From RHLJ01 sp040222455 (lineage in GTDB: Bacteria; Bacteroidota; Rhodothermia; Balneolales; Balneolaceae), in assembly GCA_040222455.1 (NCBI GenBank), contig JAVKDD010000011.1:744001-808000 (forward strand): 64,000 nucleotides of DNA, read 5' to 3'. Shown in pieces: positions 34,707 to 43,640 of the stretch. The notes below the pieces were generated by a model. It searched no databases and had not been told where the DNA came from. It worked only from the letters and a program-made list of their open reading frames with translations. Each line of letters opens with the position of its first letter. Position 1 is the stretch's first letter. The position numbers were made by a program, and so were the translations under genes.

Positions 34707-35804
34707 ATGCAAAAGAAATCAAATCTCATTCTTACTCTAGATGCTGGAGGAACTAATTTTGTTTTTTCAGCCCTTAAAGGTGGTCAATTATTTGGAGATA
34801 GATTTACCATTAATGCTGATGTTCATGATATAGATTTATGTGTTAGCTCAATAATTTCGGGATTTCAAAAATTGATTTATTCACTTCCGGAAAAACCTGA
34901 TGCAATAAGTTTTGCGTTTCCTGGTCCGTCTGATTATAAAAATGGGATAATAGGTGATTTACCGAATTTGCCTGCATTTAGAGGTGGGATACCCTTAGGT
35001 CCAATATTAGAAGAAAATTTTGGAATTCCAGTATTTATAAATAATGATGGCGATTTATTTGCATTAGGAGAAAGTAAGGAAGGCTTTTTGCCATACATAA
35101 ATAAACTAATGGAACAAGCTGGAAATCCTAAAAGGTACAAAAATCTTATTGGGGTCACATTAGGAACTGGATTTGGCGTTGGAATAACTATTGATGGTAG
35201 ATTGCTAGAAGGAGATAACAGCATTGCCGCTGAAGGCTGGTTGTTAAGGAATAAACAATTTAATTACTCAAGTATTGAGGATTCTGTAAGTATTCGGGCA
35301 ATTAAGCGGATGTATGCAGAACAAATTTCAATCAGTCCCGCAAATTCTCCAGAGCCTAAAGATATTTATGAAATCGCTAAAGGAAATAAAGCAGGCGTAC
35401 AAGAAGCAGCTCTAGAGACATATTTACGCTTTGGAGAAGCACTAGGTGATGCAATTGCACATATTCTCACTTTAATTGATGGTGTTGTTGTTATTGGAGG
35501 AGGATTGAGTGGTGCTTATTCAATCTTTTCAAGATCAATGATGGATGAGCTAAATGGATATTTTACCGCTTTAAATGGAATAAAATATCGAAGGCTAATT
35601 CAACATGTTCATAATATTGAACAATCATTTAGTGTAAAAGAATTTACTTCAAGTGTACAAAAAGAAATCTTAGTCCCAAATTCTGAAAGAAAAATTCAAT
35701 ATCAAGAAAAGAAGAATACCGTTATTGGGCTTTCTCGAATTGGAACTAATAGTGCAGTAGCAGTAGGGGCATATCACTTTGCACAAGAGCGTTTATCTAA
35801 ATAA
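34707..35804 (+). CDS. ROK-family sugar kinase-like protein
   Basis: 365 aa. The N-terminal phosphate loop (LDAGGTNFVFSA), the catalytic Asp in INNDGDLFALGE and GVTLGTGFGVGITIDG identify a ROK kinase. The usual zinc site and ExGH motif are absent: the aligned segment reads AAEGWLLRNKQFN without His or the CxCGxxGC cysteines. Insertions relative to the ~300-aa family lie near the C-terminus. It probably phosphorylates a hexose or amino sugar. The sugar transporter gene converges 8 bases away, which fits uptake plus phosphorylation. Confidence 0.85.
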   Translation: MQKKSNLILTLDAGGTNFVFSALKGGQLFGDRFTINADVHDIDLCVSSIISGFQKLIYSLPEKPDAISFAFPGPSDYKNGIIGDLPNLPAFRGGIPLGPILEENFGIPVFINNDGDLFALGESKEGFLPYINKLMEQAGNPKRYKNLIGVTLGTGFGVGITIDGRLLEGDNSIAAEGWLLRNKQFNYSSIEDSVSIRAIKRMYAEQISISPANSPEPKDIYEIAKGNKAGVQEAALETYLRFGEALGDAIAHILTLIDGVVVIGGGLSGAYSIFSRSMMDELNGYFTALNGIKYRRLIQHVHNIEQSFSVKEFTSSVQKEILVPNSERKIQYQEKKNTVIGLSRIGTNSAVAVGAYHFAQERLSK

Positions 35805-35812
35805 TAAATAGC

Positions 35813-37159
35813 TTAATCTGTAATTGGGTTTCCAATTTTTGAACCGACTTTTCCATACCAAGCGATATAAGCGTAGCAAAAGGCTATAAAAATAAGCGCT
35901 AATTGAAGCCCGGCTATATCAGCAATTTTCCCATATAATGGCGGTATGATTGCCCCACCAACTATTGCTGTACAAAGTATTCCAGAACCTTGGGCGGTAT
36001 GCTCTTTCAAATTATCAATCGCTAAGGTAAAGATCGTAGGAAACATTATAGAGTTGAATAAACCTACAGCCAAAATTGTCCACATAGATAGGTAGCCAGT
36101 ACTGATCATACTAACTAATAATAGCATCACATTAGTTGCCCCGTAAATAGCTAAAAGAGTTCCAGCGGGTACTTTTTGGAGTATTGCTGAACCCAAAAAT
36201 CGTCCGACCATTGCACCTCCCCAATAAAAGAAAACAAAGGTCCCCGCAAGTTGTGAAACACTCATATTAGCAAGATCTACATCCGAAAAAATAGAAGAAA
36301 GTCCAGAAGCTAATCCAGACATAAAGGAACTATCAGAAACTAGCTTTTCAATATCCAGATCAAGGAAATAATTTATGAGATAACTACCAATTGACACTTC
36401 TGCACCCACGTATAAAAAGATTCCAAGTGCTCCATACATCAAATGTTGCTTTTTTAAAGCTACTTTATAATTTCCATCAACATTTCCATCAACATTTCCA
36501 TCATGTGAAATAATCTGAGGTAATTTAAATGCCGCAAAAGCAATAGCCAGCGCAAAAATTACTCCCGCTAAAATCAAGAAAGGTCCTTGAACTGCCGAAG
36601 ATTCAGTTATATAATAAGAAAGCTTTTCAGTTTCACTTAAGAGTTCAATTTCTGTTGAACTAAGAACATTACTACTTAAAATAAATGCAGCGCTTAATAG
36701 AGGAGCTATAGTTGTACCTAATGAATTAAAAGCTTGTGCTAAATTAAGTCGACTGGAAGCCGTTTTTGCAGGACCAAGTGCAGCTATGTACGGATTTGCG
36801 GCAACTTGCAGAATTGTAATTCCTCCAGCTAATACAAACATTGCAATCAAGAAAATCCCAAAAATTCTAAATTCGGCAGCTGGATAAAAGATTAAGCAGG
36901 CCACACCAATCGTCAATAATCCTGTAATTGCTCCTTTTTTATAGCCGATCTTAGAAATAAGCATACCACCTGGCACCGAGAAAACTGCGTAAGCAGTAAA
37001 GAAAGCAAATTGAATGATACCAGACTGAAAATATGAGAGTTCAAAAACATCCCTTAATCTTGGGACAAGCGAATCAACTAGTACTGTAATTAGTCCCCAC
37101 ATGAAAAAGAGGGTGGTTACTACGATGAAAGGCAGGAGATATTTATTCTTCTCAGACAT
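35813..37159 (-). CDS. Sugar MFS transporter (FHS/fucose-permease type)
   Basis: 448 aa with about 12 membrane segments. The N-terminal TLFFMWGLITVLVDSLVPRLR and GGMLISKIGYKKG are characteristic of the fucose:H+ symporter and glucose/galactose permease group. The central cytosolic loop contains an imperfect tandem NVDG repeat (about residues 219-228) from a 12-base DNA repeat. The substrate is probably a monosaccharide. The convergent ROK kinase gene supports a sugar-uptake role. Its start is the first ATG. Confidence 0.9.
   Translation of the reverse strand: MSEKNKYLLPFIVVTTLFFMWGLITVLVDSLVPRLRDVFELSYFQSGIIQFAFFTAYAVFSVPGGMLISKIGYKKGAITGLLTIGVACLIFYPAAEFRIFGIFLIAMFVLAGGITILQVAANPYIAALGPAKTASSRLNLAQAFNSLGTTIAPLLSAAFILSSNVLSSTEIELLSETEKLSYYITESSAVQGPFLILAGVIFALAIAFAAFKLPQIISHDGNVDGNVDGNYKVALKKQHLMYGALGIFLYVGAEVSIGSYLINYFLDLDIEKLVSDSSFMSGLASGLSSIFSDVDLANMSVSQLAGTFVFFYWGGAMVGRFLGSAILQKVPAGTLLAIYGATNVMLLLVSMISTGYLSMWTILAVGLFNSIMFPTIFTLAIDNLKEHTAQGSGILCTAIVGGAIIPPLYGKIADIAGLQLALIFIAFCYAYIAWYGKVGSKIGNPITD
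36471..36503 (-). repeat. 12-base tandem repeat inside the MFS transporter gene
   Basis: TTTCCATCAACA occurs at 36471-36482 and 36483-36494, with a third partial copy starting at 36495. It encodes the NVDG repeat in the central loop and may vary in copy number. Confidence 0.8.
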
Positions 37160-37198
37160 TGATTTCTTATTTATAAATCTATTTCAGCTTTGCTAATA

Positions 37199-37228
37199 AT
37201 AAAAAAAAAGCTCCGTAAAGAGCTTTTT
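37199..37228 (-). terminator. Intrinsic terminator of the TPR gene
   Basis: On the minus strand AAAAAGCTC / GAGCTTTTT with a 6-base loop is followed by a nine-base T run. It lies 9 bases after the TPR gene stop. Confidence 0.85.
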
Positions 37229-37237
37229 AAAAAATAA

Positions 37238-37924
37238 TTAGCTGGCAACTGAAATTTTACCCTGAAGGTTTTGAGAGTTTGCAATCTCAGAACTGGTAGG
37301 ATATTCGTTAATGATTCGATCAGTTAATTCCTGAGCTTTTGTGAAGTTACCGGCTTCATAATAAGCTTCTGCAGCTTTTAAAAGGTTGTATGGAGTGGTA
37401 GAATTGTTAGTGTCCCAATTAGCCGCTTTCAGGAAAGTATCAGCTGCTTTTTCAGTGCTTCCATTTGCCAAAAGAAGCTTTGCATTGAAAGAAACCGGAC
37501 CAACACCAAGAATACCTTTTGGTGCATCATATCTTGATAGATATTCTAAAGCATCTTCAATATTACCTAGTTTAAAACTAGATACGGAAGCATAATAAAT
37601 AGCAAGATTGCCAGCTTCAGTACCCGAATAATCGTTTGCAATAGCTAAAAAGCCATAAGTAAGTTCAAAACTATCGCCATTAATAGCTTTATCAAAATCG
37701 CCGTCAGAATAGTATCCCTCAGCGATAGCTAATAACTGTTGTGCTTGTTGTTCTTGACTAGCAGAATAAAAATTGTATCCTATGAATGCTCCAATTACAA
37801 CAACTACACTAATAAAGATTGCAATAATCGTAGTTTTATTTTCGGTGAAGAATTTCGCTGCTTTATTGTAATTATCAATTAGCGGATCTGACTCTAGTTC
37901 TTCTTTGGAAAGGTGTTTTGACAT
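37238..37924 (-). CDS. Membrane-anchored TPR protein (YfgM-like)
   Basis: 228 aa. A cytosolic N-terminus (SKHLSKEELESDPLIDNYNK) is followed by one transmembrane helix (TTIIAIFISVVVVIGAFIGYNF) and tetratricopeptide-like repeats (residues ~60-220; YYASVSSFKLGNIEDALEYL, LLKAAEAYYEAGNFTKA). E. coli YfgM has the same layout and associates with the Sec translocon. A promoter with both -33 and -7 elements precedes it. Confidence 0.82.
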   Translation of the reverse strand: MSKHLSKEELESDPLIDNYNKAAKFFTENKTTIIAIFISVVVVIGAFIGYNFYSASQEQQAQQLLAIAEGYYSDGDFDKAINGDSFELTYGFLAIANDYSGTEAGNLAIYYASVSSFKLGNIEDALEYLSRYDAPKGILGVGPVSFNAKLLLANGSTEKAADTFLKAANWDTNNSTTPYNLLKAAEAYYEAGNFTKAQELTDRIINEYPTSSEIANSQNLQGKISVAS

Positions 37925-37961
37925 GATTTAAATAGACGTTTTCGGTATAATTTTAAGAAAC

Positions 37962-37993
37962 CAAAAATAAGGCTGTTTTGGGTCATACCAAAA
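37962..37993 (-). promoter_or_regulatory. Bacteroidota-type promoter of the TPR gene
   Basis: The minus strand reads TTTTG (37993-37989), 19 bases, then TATTTTTG (37969-37962). Spacing and both boxes match the TTTG-N19-TAnnTTTG consensus. Transcription is predicted about 30 bases before the ATG, separating this gene from the lolD operon. Confidence 0.6.
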
Positions 37994-37994
37994 C

Positions 37995-38687
37995 TTAAAG
38001 TGAACTTAACTCACCATTTTTTATTTCTAATATGATATCAGAACGTTCTGCAATTTTTTGCTCATGAGTAATTAATAAAATTGTAACCTCGTCTTTATCT
38101 CTTAGTTCATAAAGCATATCAAGAATGGTAGATGTATTTGCATCATCAAGATTCCCGGTGGGCTCATCTGCAAGAATAATAGAAGGTTTGTTCATTAATG
38201 CCCTAGCCATAGAAACACGCTGTTGTTCACCTCCAGATAATTGAGTGGGACGGTGATTTTTCCTTTCAGCAACCCCAAAACGGTCAAGTAACATAAGTGC
38301 TCGTTTGGATGCTTTTTCAAGTGATTCTCCAGCAATTAGAGCAGGCATGCTTACATTTTCAAGAGCAGTAAATTCGGGTAACAAATGATGGAACTGAAAA
38401 ACAAAGCCAATATTTTTATTTCTAAATTCAGCCAGTTGGTCAGAATTCATAGCTGAAATTATTTTATCACCCCAAAAAACATTTCCAGAGTCTGGTTTAT
38501 CTAATCCACCTAAAATATGTAATAGTGTACTTTTTCCACTCCCACTTGAACCAACAATAGAAGTGATACTTCCTTTTTCAATATTGATAGAGACATTTTT
38601 TAGTACTTCCAGCTCCGCTTCACCTTGTTCGCTTTTATAGCTTTTCGAAATACTGTCACCATGTAGCACAATCTCAATATTTGACAT
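37995..38687 (-). CDS. lolD: ABC transporter ATP-binding protein, LolD-type
   Basis: 230 aa MacB/LolD-type ATPase. Walker A (GSSGSGKST), signature LSGGEQQRVSMARAL and Walker B (ILADEPTGNLD) are intact, and the X-loop region FVFQFHHLLPEFTALENV is typical of LolD. It powers lipoprotein release from the inner membrane with a LolC/E-type permease that is not in the window. It begins 1 base after the ymdB stop, so it belongs to that operon. A different MacB-type export role is possible. Confidence 0.88.
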   Translation of the reverse strand: MSNIEIVLHGDSISKSYKSEQGEAELEVLKNVSINIEKGSITSIVGSSGSGKSTLLHILGGLDKPDSGNVFWGDKIISAMNSDQLAEFRNKNIGFVFQFHHLLPEFTALENVSMPALIAGESLEKASKRALMLLDRFGVAERKNHRPTQLSGGEQQRVSMARALMNKPSIILADEPTGNLDDANTSTILDMLYELRDKDEVTILLITHEQKIAERSDIILEIKNGELSSL

Positions 38688-38688
38688 G

Positions 38689-39501
38689 CTATTCGATTGA
38701 AGAATTAAATTCAGGGTAGATTACAGGTTCAATATGAACACATTTTCCGGTATCAGTATTCACTTTTGCCAAAACGCCACATAAGTGATTATCACCATTT
38801 GCAGGTTGATATTTTTGATGAACTCCCGTTACAAATCGTTTAATGGCTACCTTTTTATCCATCCCAAGTGATGAGTTGAATGAGCCAGTCATACCAGCAT
38901 CGGTTAAATATCCTAGACCTTGAGGAAAAATTCGGGCGTCACCAGTTGGAATATGAGTATGAGTTCCAACCAATACAGAAACTCTTCCATCAAGATGCCA
39001 GGCCATAGAAATTTTTTCAGCAGATGCCTCAGCATGCATATCTACAAAAATGATATTCGTTTCTTCCTGCATTTTTGAAACCGCCCAATCAGCTGCTGAA
39101 AAAGGATCGTCTATTGGTTTCATAAACGTTCTTCCCTGTAAATTTAAAACACCAATCTTTAGAGAAGTATTTGGTATTTCATACACTCCAAATCCAAGAC
39201 CGGCATTCCCTTTTGGATAATTTAAAGGACGAAGTATGTGATTGTGCTCCCTCATATAGTTAAATACTTTCCATTTGTCGAAGGAGTGATCGCCTCCTGT
39301 AACTACATGAACACCAAGTGATAAAAGGTTTTTTATGATAGCTTCATTTATACCATGACCTTCATGAGAATTCTCACCATTTGCTATCACAAAATCAGCT
39401 TGATGTTTTTTGATTAGACTTGGGAGAATTGTTTCTGTAATAGTTAGTCCGGGGCTTCCTACAATATCGCCCACAAATAAAATGCTGATTGTTCCAGCCA
39501 A
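38689..39501 (-). CDS. ymdB: YmdB/TIGR00282-type metallophosphoesterase
   Basis: 270 aa. The metallophosphoesterase motifs are visible: ILFVGDIVGSPG, ANGENSHEGHG, TGGDHSFD, VDMHAEASAEK and VGTHTHIPTGDARI. The family includes phosphodiesterases acting on cyclic dinucleotide or RNA-linked signals, such as B. subtilis YmdB. In many genomes it sits next to zapA and RNase Y. Here zapA is 43 bases upstream, but no rny gene is present in the cluster. Confidence 0.92.
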   Translation of the reverse strand: MAGTISILFVGDIVGSPGLTITETILPSLIKKHQADFVIANGENSHEGHGINEAIIKNLLSLGVHVVTGGDHSFDKWKVFNYMREHNHILRPLNYPKGNAGLGFGVYEIPNTSLKIGVLNLQGRTFMKPIDDPFSAADWAVSKMQEETNIIFVDMHAEASAEKISMAWHLDGRVSVLVGTHTHIPTGDARIFPQGLGYLTDAGMTGSFNSSLGMDKKVAIKRFVTGVHQKYQPANGDNHLCGVLAKVNTDTGKCVHIEPVIYPEFNSSIE

Positions 39502-39544
39502 AATTGTTTTCTTTTAAAAATTAAAATGATGGGTTTTCAATAAA

Positions 39545-39838
39545 CTAAGCTCTCATATCTTCAAGAAGTCGTTCCATACTCGCATTCACTCTTTGCATTA
39601 AAACGTCTTCATTTTTTTCTAAATCGGTTGAATTCTGCTTTAATTCGAAAAGTTCTTCTGCAATACTTAGCGCTGCTAGTACCATTACGGTAGACTCAGG
39701 CTGTTTTACTAATTGAGTTCTATACGTTTGGAAACGTTCATCAACATATTTACAGATTCGAATCATGGTTTCTTCTTCATGATCTTCTACTTTAAGAGGA
39801 TAGGGCTTACCAAGAATATTTACTTTTATCGATTTCAT
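39545..39838 (-). CDS. zapA: Cell division protein ZapA
   Basis: 97 aa. The N-terminal KSIKVNILGKPYPLKVED strand and EEETMIRICKYVDERFQTYR helix are typical of ZapA, a FtsZ-ring stabiliser. The C-terminal half is a coiled coil. Its ATG overlaps the upstream gene stop by 4 bases. The pheT-zapB-like-zapA-ymdB order is conserved in related phyla. Confidence 0.9.
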   Translation of the reverse strand: MKSIKVNILGKPYPLKVEDHEEETMIRICKYVDERFQTYRTQLVKQPESTVMVLAALSIAEELFELKQNSTDLEKNEDVLMQRVNASMERLLEDMRA

Positions 39839-40089
39839 GCCTGAGTGTTTAGATGATTATCGATTTTAGTGATGAGACCTTGAACATGTTGTCGGAGAGC
39901 TAATCGTTCAGATTCGCTTATTGCTGAAAAAATATCGGTCTGTTTACCTCGTAAATCTTCAATTTTGGAAACCAATTTTGAGTTTTCTTTCTTTAAGTCT
40001 CTGATTTCCTGTTTTAAGGAATTCACTTCCTCATAAACATCACCAAGTAATTCTTTAAAACGCTCGGCTTGTTGAGATACCTGATCCAT
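39835..40089 (-). CDS. ZapB-like coiled-coil protein
   Basis: 84 aa. Almost entirely predicted coiled coil (residues ~8-55; VSQQAERFKELLGDVYEEVNS and LKKENSKLVSKIEDLRGKQ). There is no signal peptide. Position directly before zapA with a 4-base overlap suggests a division-accessory role similar to ZapB, but coiled coils alone do not prove this. It begins 13 bases after the pheT stop. Confidence 0.72.
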   Translation of the reverse strand: MDQVSQQAERFKELLGDVYEEVNSLKQEIRDLKKENSKLVSKIEDLRGKQTDIFSAISESERLALRQHVQGLITKIDNHLNTQA

Positions 40090-40102
40090 ATTTCTTCACC
40101 TA

Positions 40103-42511
40103 TTATCCTCTAAGTTTAGCGGAGTACTGTTTCTCCAGAGTTTTAACAACTCGTTTAATAATAGGTTCTACTTCTTTGATATTCAAGGTCTTGTTAGGAT
40201 CAAGGAATTGAAGCCTAAAGGCGATACTTTTATTTCCTTCACCGATACTTTCACCCTCAAAAACATCAAAAATTTCAATGCTTTGAAGCATTTTACCAGC
40301 TTTAGTCTGAATGGTAGTAATAAGATCACCAGCCATAATAATGGTACCAACAACTACCGCAAAGTCAAACTCGAAAGCTGGGAATTTGGGTATAGGTTTG
40401 TACGATTGCTCAGGTAATTTCTGTAGTGCAGATTGAATTGCATTAACTGAAAGTTCAGCTACAAAAGCATCAGTTTCTAAGTCGTATGCTTTTTTAAGTT
40501 TTTTGGAGGCTAATTTTAACTCTCCTAAAACAATATTCTTAAATGAATATATAAGTTTATCATTTTCAACAATTGATGAAATGCCTTCTAATAATCCTAG
40601 TTTTACAAATAATGCATTTAAATAAGATTTTAAATCGAATACTGAATAGCTAACCGGTTTTGTTGACCAATGTTCAATTTCTTTTAGCCCAGAAACACCA
40701 AGTAATAGATGTGTTTGCTCTTTAATTCCCTTATGGAAAGTCCAATCTTCATTTTGTTCAAATACATTTCCTAATTCAAAGAAAAGAACAGAAGTAGCTT
40801 TTCGGTTAAAATTATAAGAAACAGCTTTAAGGAATCCGTGCAGTAAAGAAGGACGAAGTGTCGTCATATCTTTTGTAAGCGGATTTAAAGTGCTCACCAT
40901 AGAATTAAGAGAACCAAATTGTTCTGCTTCTTTTTCTGATATAAGTGAATTTGTATAAATTTCCCTGAATCCGAGTTCAACGGAGCTCTTTTTAAGTCGA
41001 GTTATAAGCAACTCCCATTCCGAAAAGGTTTCAGTAGAAACAAAAATTCCATGATTGGGAGCTTCAATTTTGTTGTAATCGTATAACCTTCCAACTTCTT
41101 CTATTAAATCAACTTCACGAACTAAATCTGGTCGAAAGGTTGGAATTTTAAACTTTACTGCGTCCTCATTTTTCGAAATAACTTCTAGTTCCAGCCCATT
41201 AACTAAATCAACAGCTTCATTAATGGTCAGTTTAGTACCAAGTAAACGATTTAAATAACTCTTTCTAAGGGTGAGTTCAATAGGCTTGGTTTTAACTGGA
41301 TGTATATCTAATAATTCATCAGTTAATTCTCCGCCAGCCACTTCGGTAATAAGTAAAGCAGCACGTTCTGCAGCAATTGCTTGTAAATTTGGATCAATGC
41401 CTCGTTCAAAGCGATAAGAGGCATCAGTTTGCAGAGTTTGAGCCTTCGCTGTTTTTCGAATTGTTCCTGGATCGAAGTAGGCGCTTTCTAATAATACATT
41501 TGTTGTGGCATCACTTACTTCAGAATGAAGTCCACCCATAACTCCAGCTATTGCAACCGGACCGTTTCCATCACATATAAAGAGAGTACCCGCAGTACAT
41601 TTTCTTTTAACATGATCTAAGGTTTCAAATTCAATTTCTTTGTCAAAGTCCGTTACAATTATTTTCTTGTCGTTGATTTCATCATAATCGAAGGCATGAA
41701 GTGGTTGGCCTAATTCGTGCATTACATAATTAGTAACATCAACCACATTGTTAACTGGACGTAAACCTAAAGCTAATAATCTGTTTCTGAGCCATGTTGG
41801 AGATTCTTTGATCTCAACATTTTTAATCATTTTCCCAACATAGCGATGACACTTATCAGGGCTTTCAATTTCAATAGAAATATCTTTTGATTTCTGAACT
41901 ACATTTTGGCTGAACTCAATTTCTGGTTTATTTAATTCTATATGTAATGCAGCAGCTAAATCACGAGCAACACCTAAATGACAAGTAGCATCGGGTCGAT
42001 TTGGGGTGATTGCAATATCGATAATTGTATCGGTATTTAATTCAAATACCTGATTGATAGGAGTGCCCACTTTTAAATTAGAATCCAAGACCATAATTCC
42101 TTCATGATCTGACCCTAAACCAAGCTCATCCTCAGCACAAATCATTCCATTCGAAATTTCGCCACGAAGTTTAGCTTTTCGAAGAGTTAAGAAACTTCCA
42201 TCATCTAATTTTATAGGAAGGGTAGAACCAACGGTAGCTACAGCTACTTTTTGTGCTGCTGCAACATTATTTGCACCGCATATGATTTGAACGGTTTCAT
42301 TACCAAGATCAACTTGACAGATTTTTAATCGATCTGCATTCGGATGTTGTGATATCTCAAGTATTTCGCCTACGATAACTCCTTCAAGTTTGCTCCCAAA
42401 CTCAAAAGTTTCTTCTTCTTCCAAACCGATTAACGTCAGTTTATCTGCCGTTTCAGTAGGAGAGAAGGGTAGATTGATAAATTCCTTAAGCCAGTTGTAC
42501 GATACTTTCAT
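40103..42511 (-). CDS. pheT: Phenylalanyl-tRNA synthetase beta subunit
   Basis: 802 aa. It starts with the MKVSYNWLKEFI signature. An EMAP-type tRNA-binding domain (about residues 40-150, GLGSDHEGIMVLD near the end) is followed by the B3/B4 editing region (CHRYVGKMIKNVEI). The B5 domain includes the KTKPIELTLRKSYLNRLLG segment. A C-terminal FDX-ACB domain is also present. It forms the alpha2-beta2 synthetase with PheS. The gene begins 18 bases after pheS. Confidence 0.96.
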   Translation of the reverse strand: MKVSYNWLKEFINLPFSPTETADKLTLIGLEEEETFEFGSKLEGVIVGEILEISQHPNADRLKICQVDLGNETVQIICGANNVAAAQKVAVATVGSTLPIKLDDGSFLTLRKAKLRGEISNGMICAEDELGLGSDHEGIMVLDSNLKVGTPINQVFELNTDTIIDIAITPNRPDATCHLGVARDLAAALHIELNKPEIEFSQNVVQKSKDISIEIESPDKCHRYVGKMIKNVEIKESPTWLRNRLLALGLRPVNNVVDVTNYVMHELGQPLHAFDYDEINDKKIIVTDFDKEIEFETLDHVKRKCTAGTLFICDGNGPVAIAGVMGGLHSEVSDATTNVLLESAYFDPGTIRKTAKAQTLQTDASYRFERGIDPNLQAIAAERAALLITEVAGGELTDELLDIHPVKTKPIELTLRKSYLNRLLGTKLTINEAVDLVNGLELEVISKNEDAVKFKIPTFRPDLVREVDLIEEVGRLYDYNKIEAPNHGIFVSTETFSEWELLITRLKKSSVELGFREIYTNSLISEKEAEQFGSLNSMVSTLNPLTKDMTTLRPSLLHGFLKAVSYNFNRKATSVLFFELGNVFEQNEDWTFHKGIKEQTHLLLGVSGLKEIEHWSTKPVSYSVFDLKSYLNALFVKLGLLEGISSIVENDKLIYSFKNIVLGELKLASKKLKKAYDLETDAFVAELSVNAIQSALQKLPEQSYKPIPKFPAFEFDFAVVVGTIIMAGDLITTIQTKAGKMLQSIEIFDVFEGESIGEGNKSIAFRLQFLDPNKTLNIKEVEPIIKRVVKTLEKQYSAKLRG

Positions 42512-42529
42512 GAATGTGTAAAAATGATC

Positions 42530-43537
42530 TTAATTAAACTGTTCGAGAAAACGGATATCATTTTCGTAAAAGGTACGGATGTCATCAATTCCATATTTCA
42601 GGATGGCGATACGTTCAACCCCCATTCCCCATGCGAATCCGGTGTATTTTTCAGCATCAACCCCTGCGGCTTTAAATACATTAGGATCTACCATTCCCGA
42701 CCCTAAAATTTCGAGCCACTTTCCATCTTTTTCAGATCCCCACCATATATCCATTTCCAGACTTGGTTCGGTGAAAGGGAAAAATCCTGGGCGTAGGCGA
42801 TATTTAACATCACTTCCATACATTAATTTGACAAAAGTGATAAGTGTTTCTTTTAAATCAGCTACACTCACATTTTCATCTATGTATAAAGCTTCGACCT
42901 GATGAAACAAAAAATATGATTTAGGAGATACTGCTTCATTCCTATAAACACGTCCCGGCATAATAGATCGGATTGGAGGTTTTATATTCTCCATTAACCG
43001 AATTTGAACAGGAGAGGTATGTGTTCTAAGCACTAAATCCATAACATTCGGATCCTCACTTTTTCTAACGAAAAAAGTGTCTTGTTCATCTCTTGCGGGG
43101 TGATTCGGAGGGAAATTTAATGCTGTAAAATTATGAAAGTCATCTTCTACCTCAGGGCCATCAGAAATAGTAAAACCAAGACGATAAAAAATCTGTTTCA
43201 TTTCCTCTAGCGTTTTTGTTAGAGGGTGAAGTGAACCAATGGGTGAAAAAGTGGGAGGTAGAGTTAAGTCATCTAATGCACTTACTTTAGTTACAATAGA
43301 TTTTTCCAGCTCTGTCGTCGCTTCATCAAATCGTTTTTGAGCGAGTTGCTTAACCTCGTTCATTTCTTTACCTACCGAAGCTCTTTCTTCTTTTGGAACA
43401 GTACCAAGATTTTTAAACATGGACTGAACCTGACCGTTTCTAGACAAGAATTCCAACCGAAAAGCTTCAAGTTCTTCCTTATTAGTGATAGAGCGGGTAG
43501 AAATCTCTTTTTTTAAGGCAATTATGTCGTCAAGCAT
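42530..43537 (-). CDS. pheS: Phenylalanyl-tRNA synthetase alpha subunit
   Basis: 335 aa class II synthetase. An N-terminal coiled-coil arm (residues ~1-85) precedes the catalytic core. Motif 2 is around RTHTSPVQIRLM...PGRVYRNEAVS. Motif 3 is FAWGMGVERIAILKYGIDDIR. It catalyses phenylalanine activation. A terminator for the rplT transcript and a -7 box separate it from the ribosomal genes. Confidence 0.96.
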   Translation of the reverse strand: MLDDIIALKKEISTRSITNKEELEAFRLEFLSRNGQVQSMFKNLGTVPKEERASVGKEMNEVKQLAQKRFDEATTELEKSIVTKVSALDDLTLPPTFSPIGSLHPLTKTLEEMKQIFYRLGFTISDGPEVEDDFHNFTALNFPPNHPARDEQDTFFVRKSEDPNVMDLVLRTHTSPVQIRLMENIKPPIRSIMPGRVYRNEAVSPKSYFLFHQVEALYIDENVSVADLKETLITFVKLMYGSDVKYRLRPGFFPFTEPSLEMDIWWGSEKDGKWLEILGSGMVDPNVFKAAGVDAEKYTGFAWGMGVERIAILKYGIDDIRTFYENDIRFLEQFN

Positions 43538-43558
43538 AGAATGAAAGTAAATTCATAT

Positions 43559-43566
43559 CAAAGTTA
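43559..43566 (-). promoter_or_regulatory. Candidate -7 box for the pheS operon
   Basis: Minus-strand TAACTTTG matches TAnnTTTG and lies 22 bases before the pheS ATG. A second match, TATTTTTG (43579-43572), overlaps the end of the rplT terminator T-run. No -33 element at standard spacing. Confidence 0.4.
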
Positions 43567-43580
43567 AGGTGCAAAAATAA

Positions 43581-43620
43581 AAAAACCGGTAAACCTTACA
43601 TATCGAAGATTTACCGGTTT
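43581..43620 (-). terminator. Intrinsic terminator after rplT
   Basis: On the minus strand a perfect 11-bp stem AAACCGGTAAA / TTTACCGGTTT (43620-43610 and 43593-43583) is followed by a T run. It separates the infC-rpmI-rplT transcript from pheS. Confidence 0.85.
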
Positions 43621-43640
43621 GGTAAATAGCAAGTTCGCGG

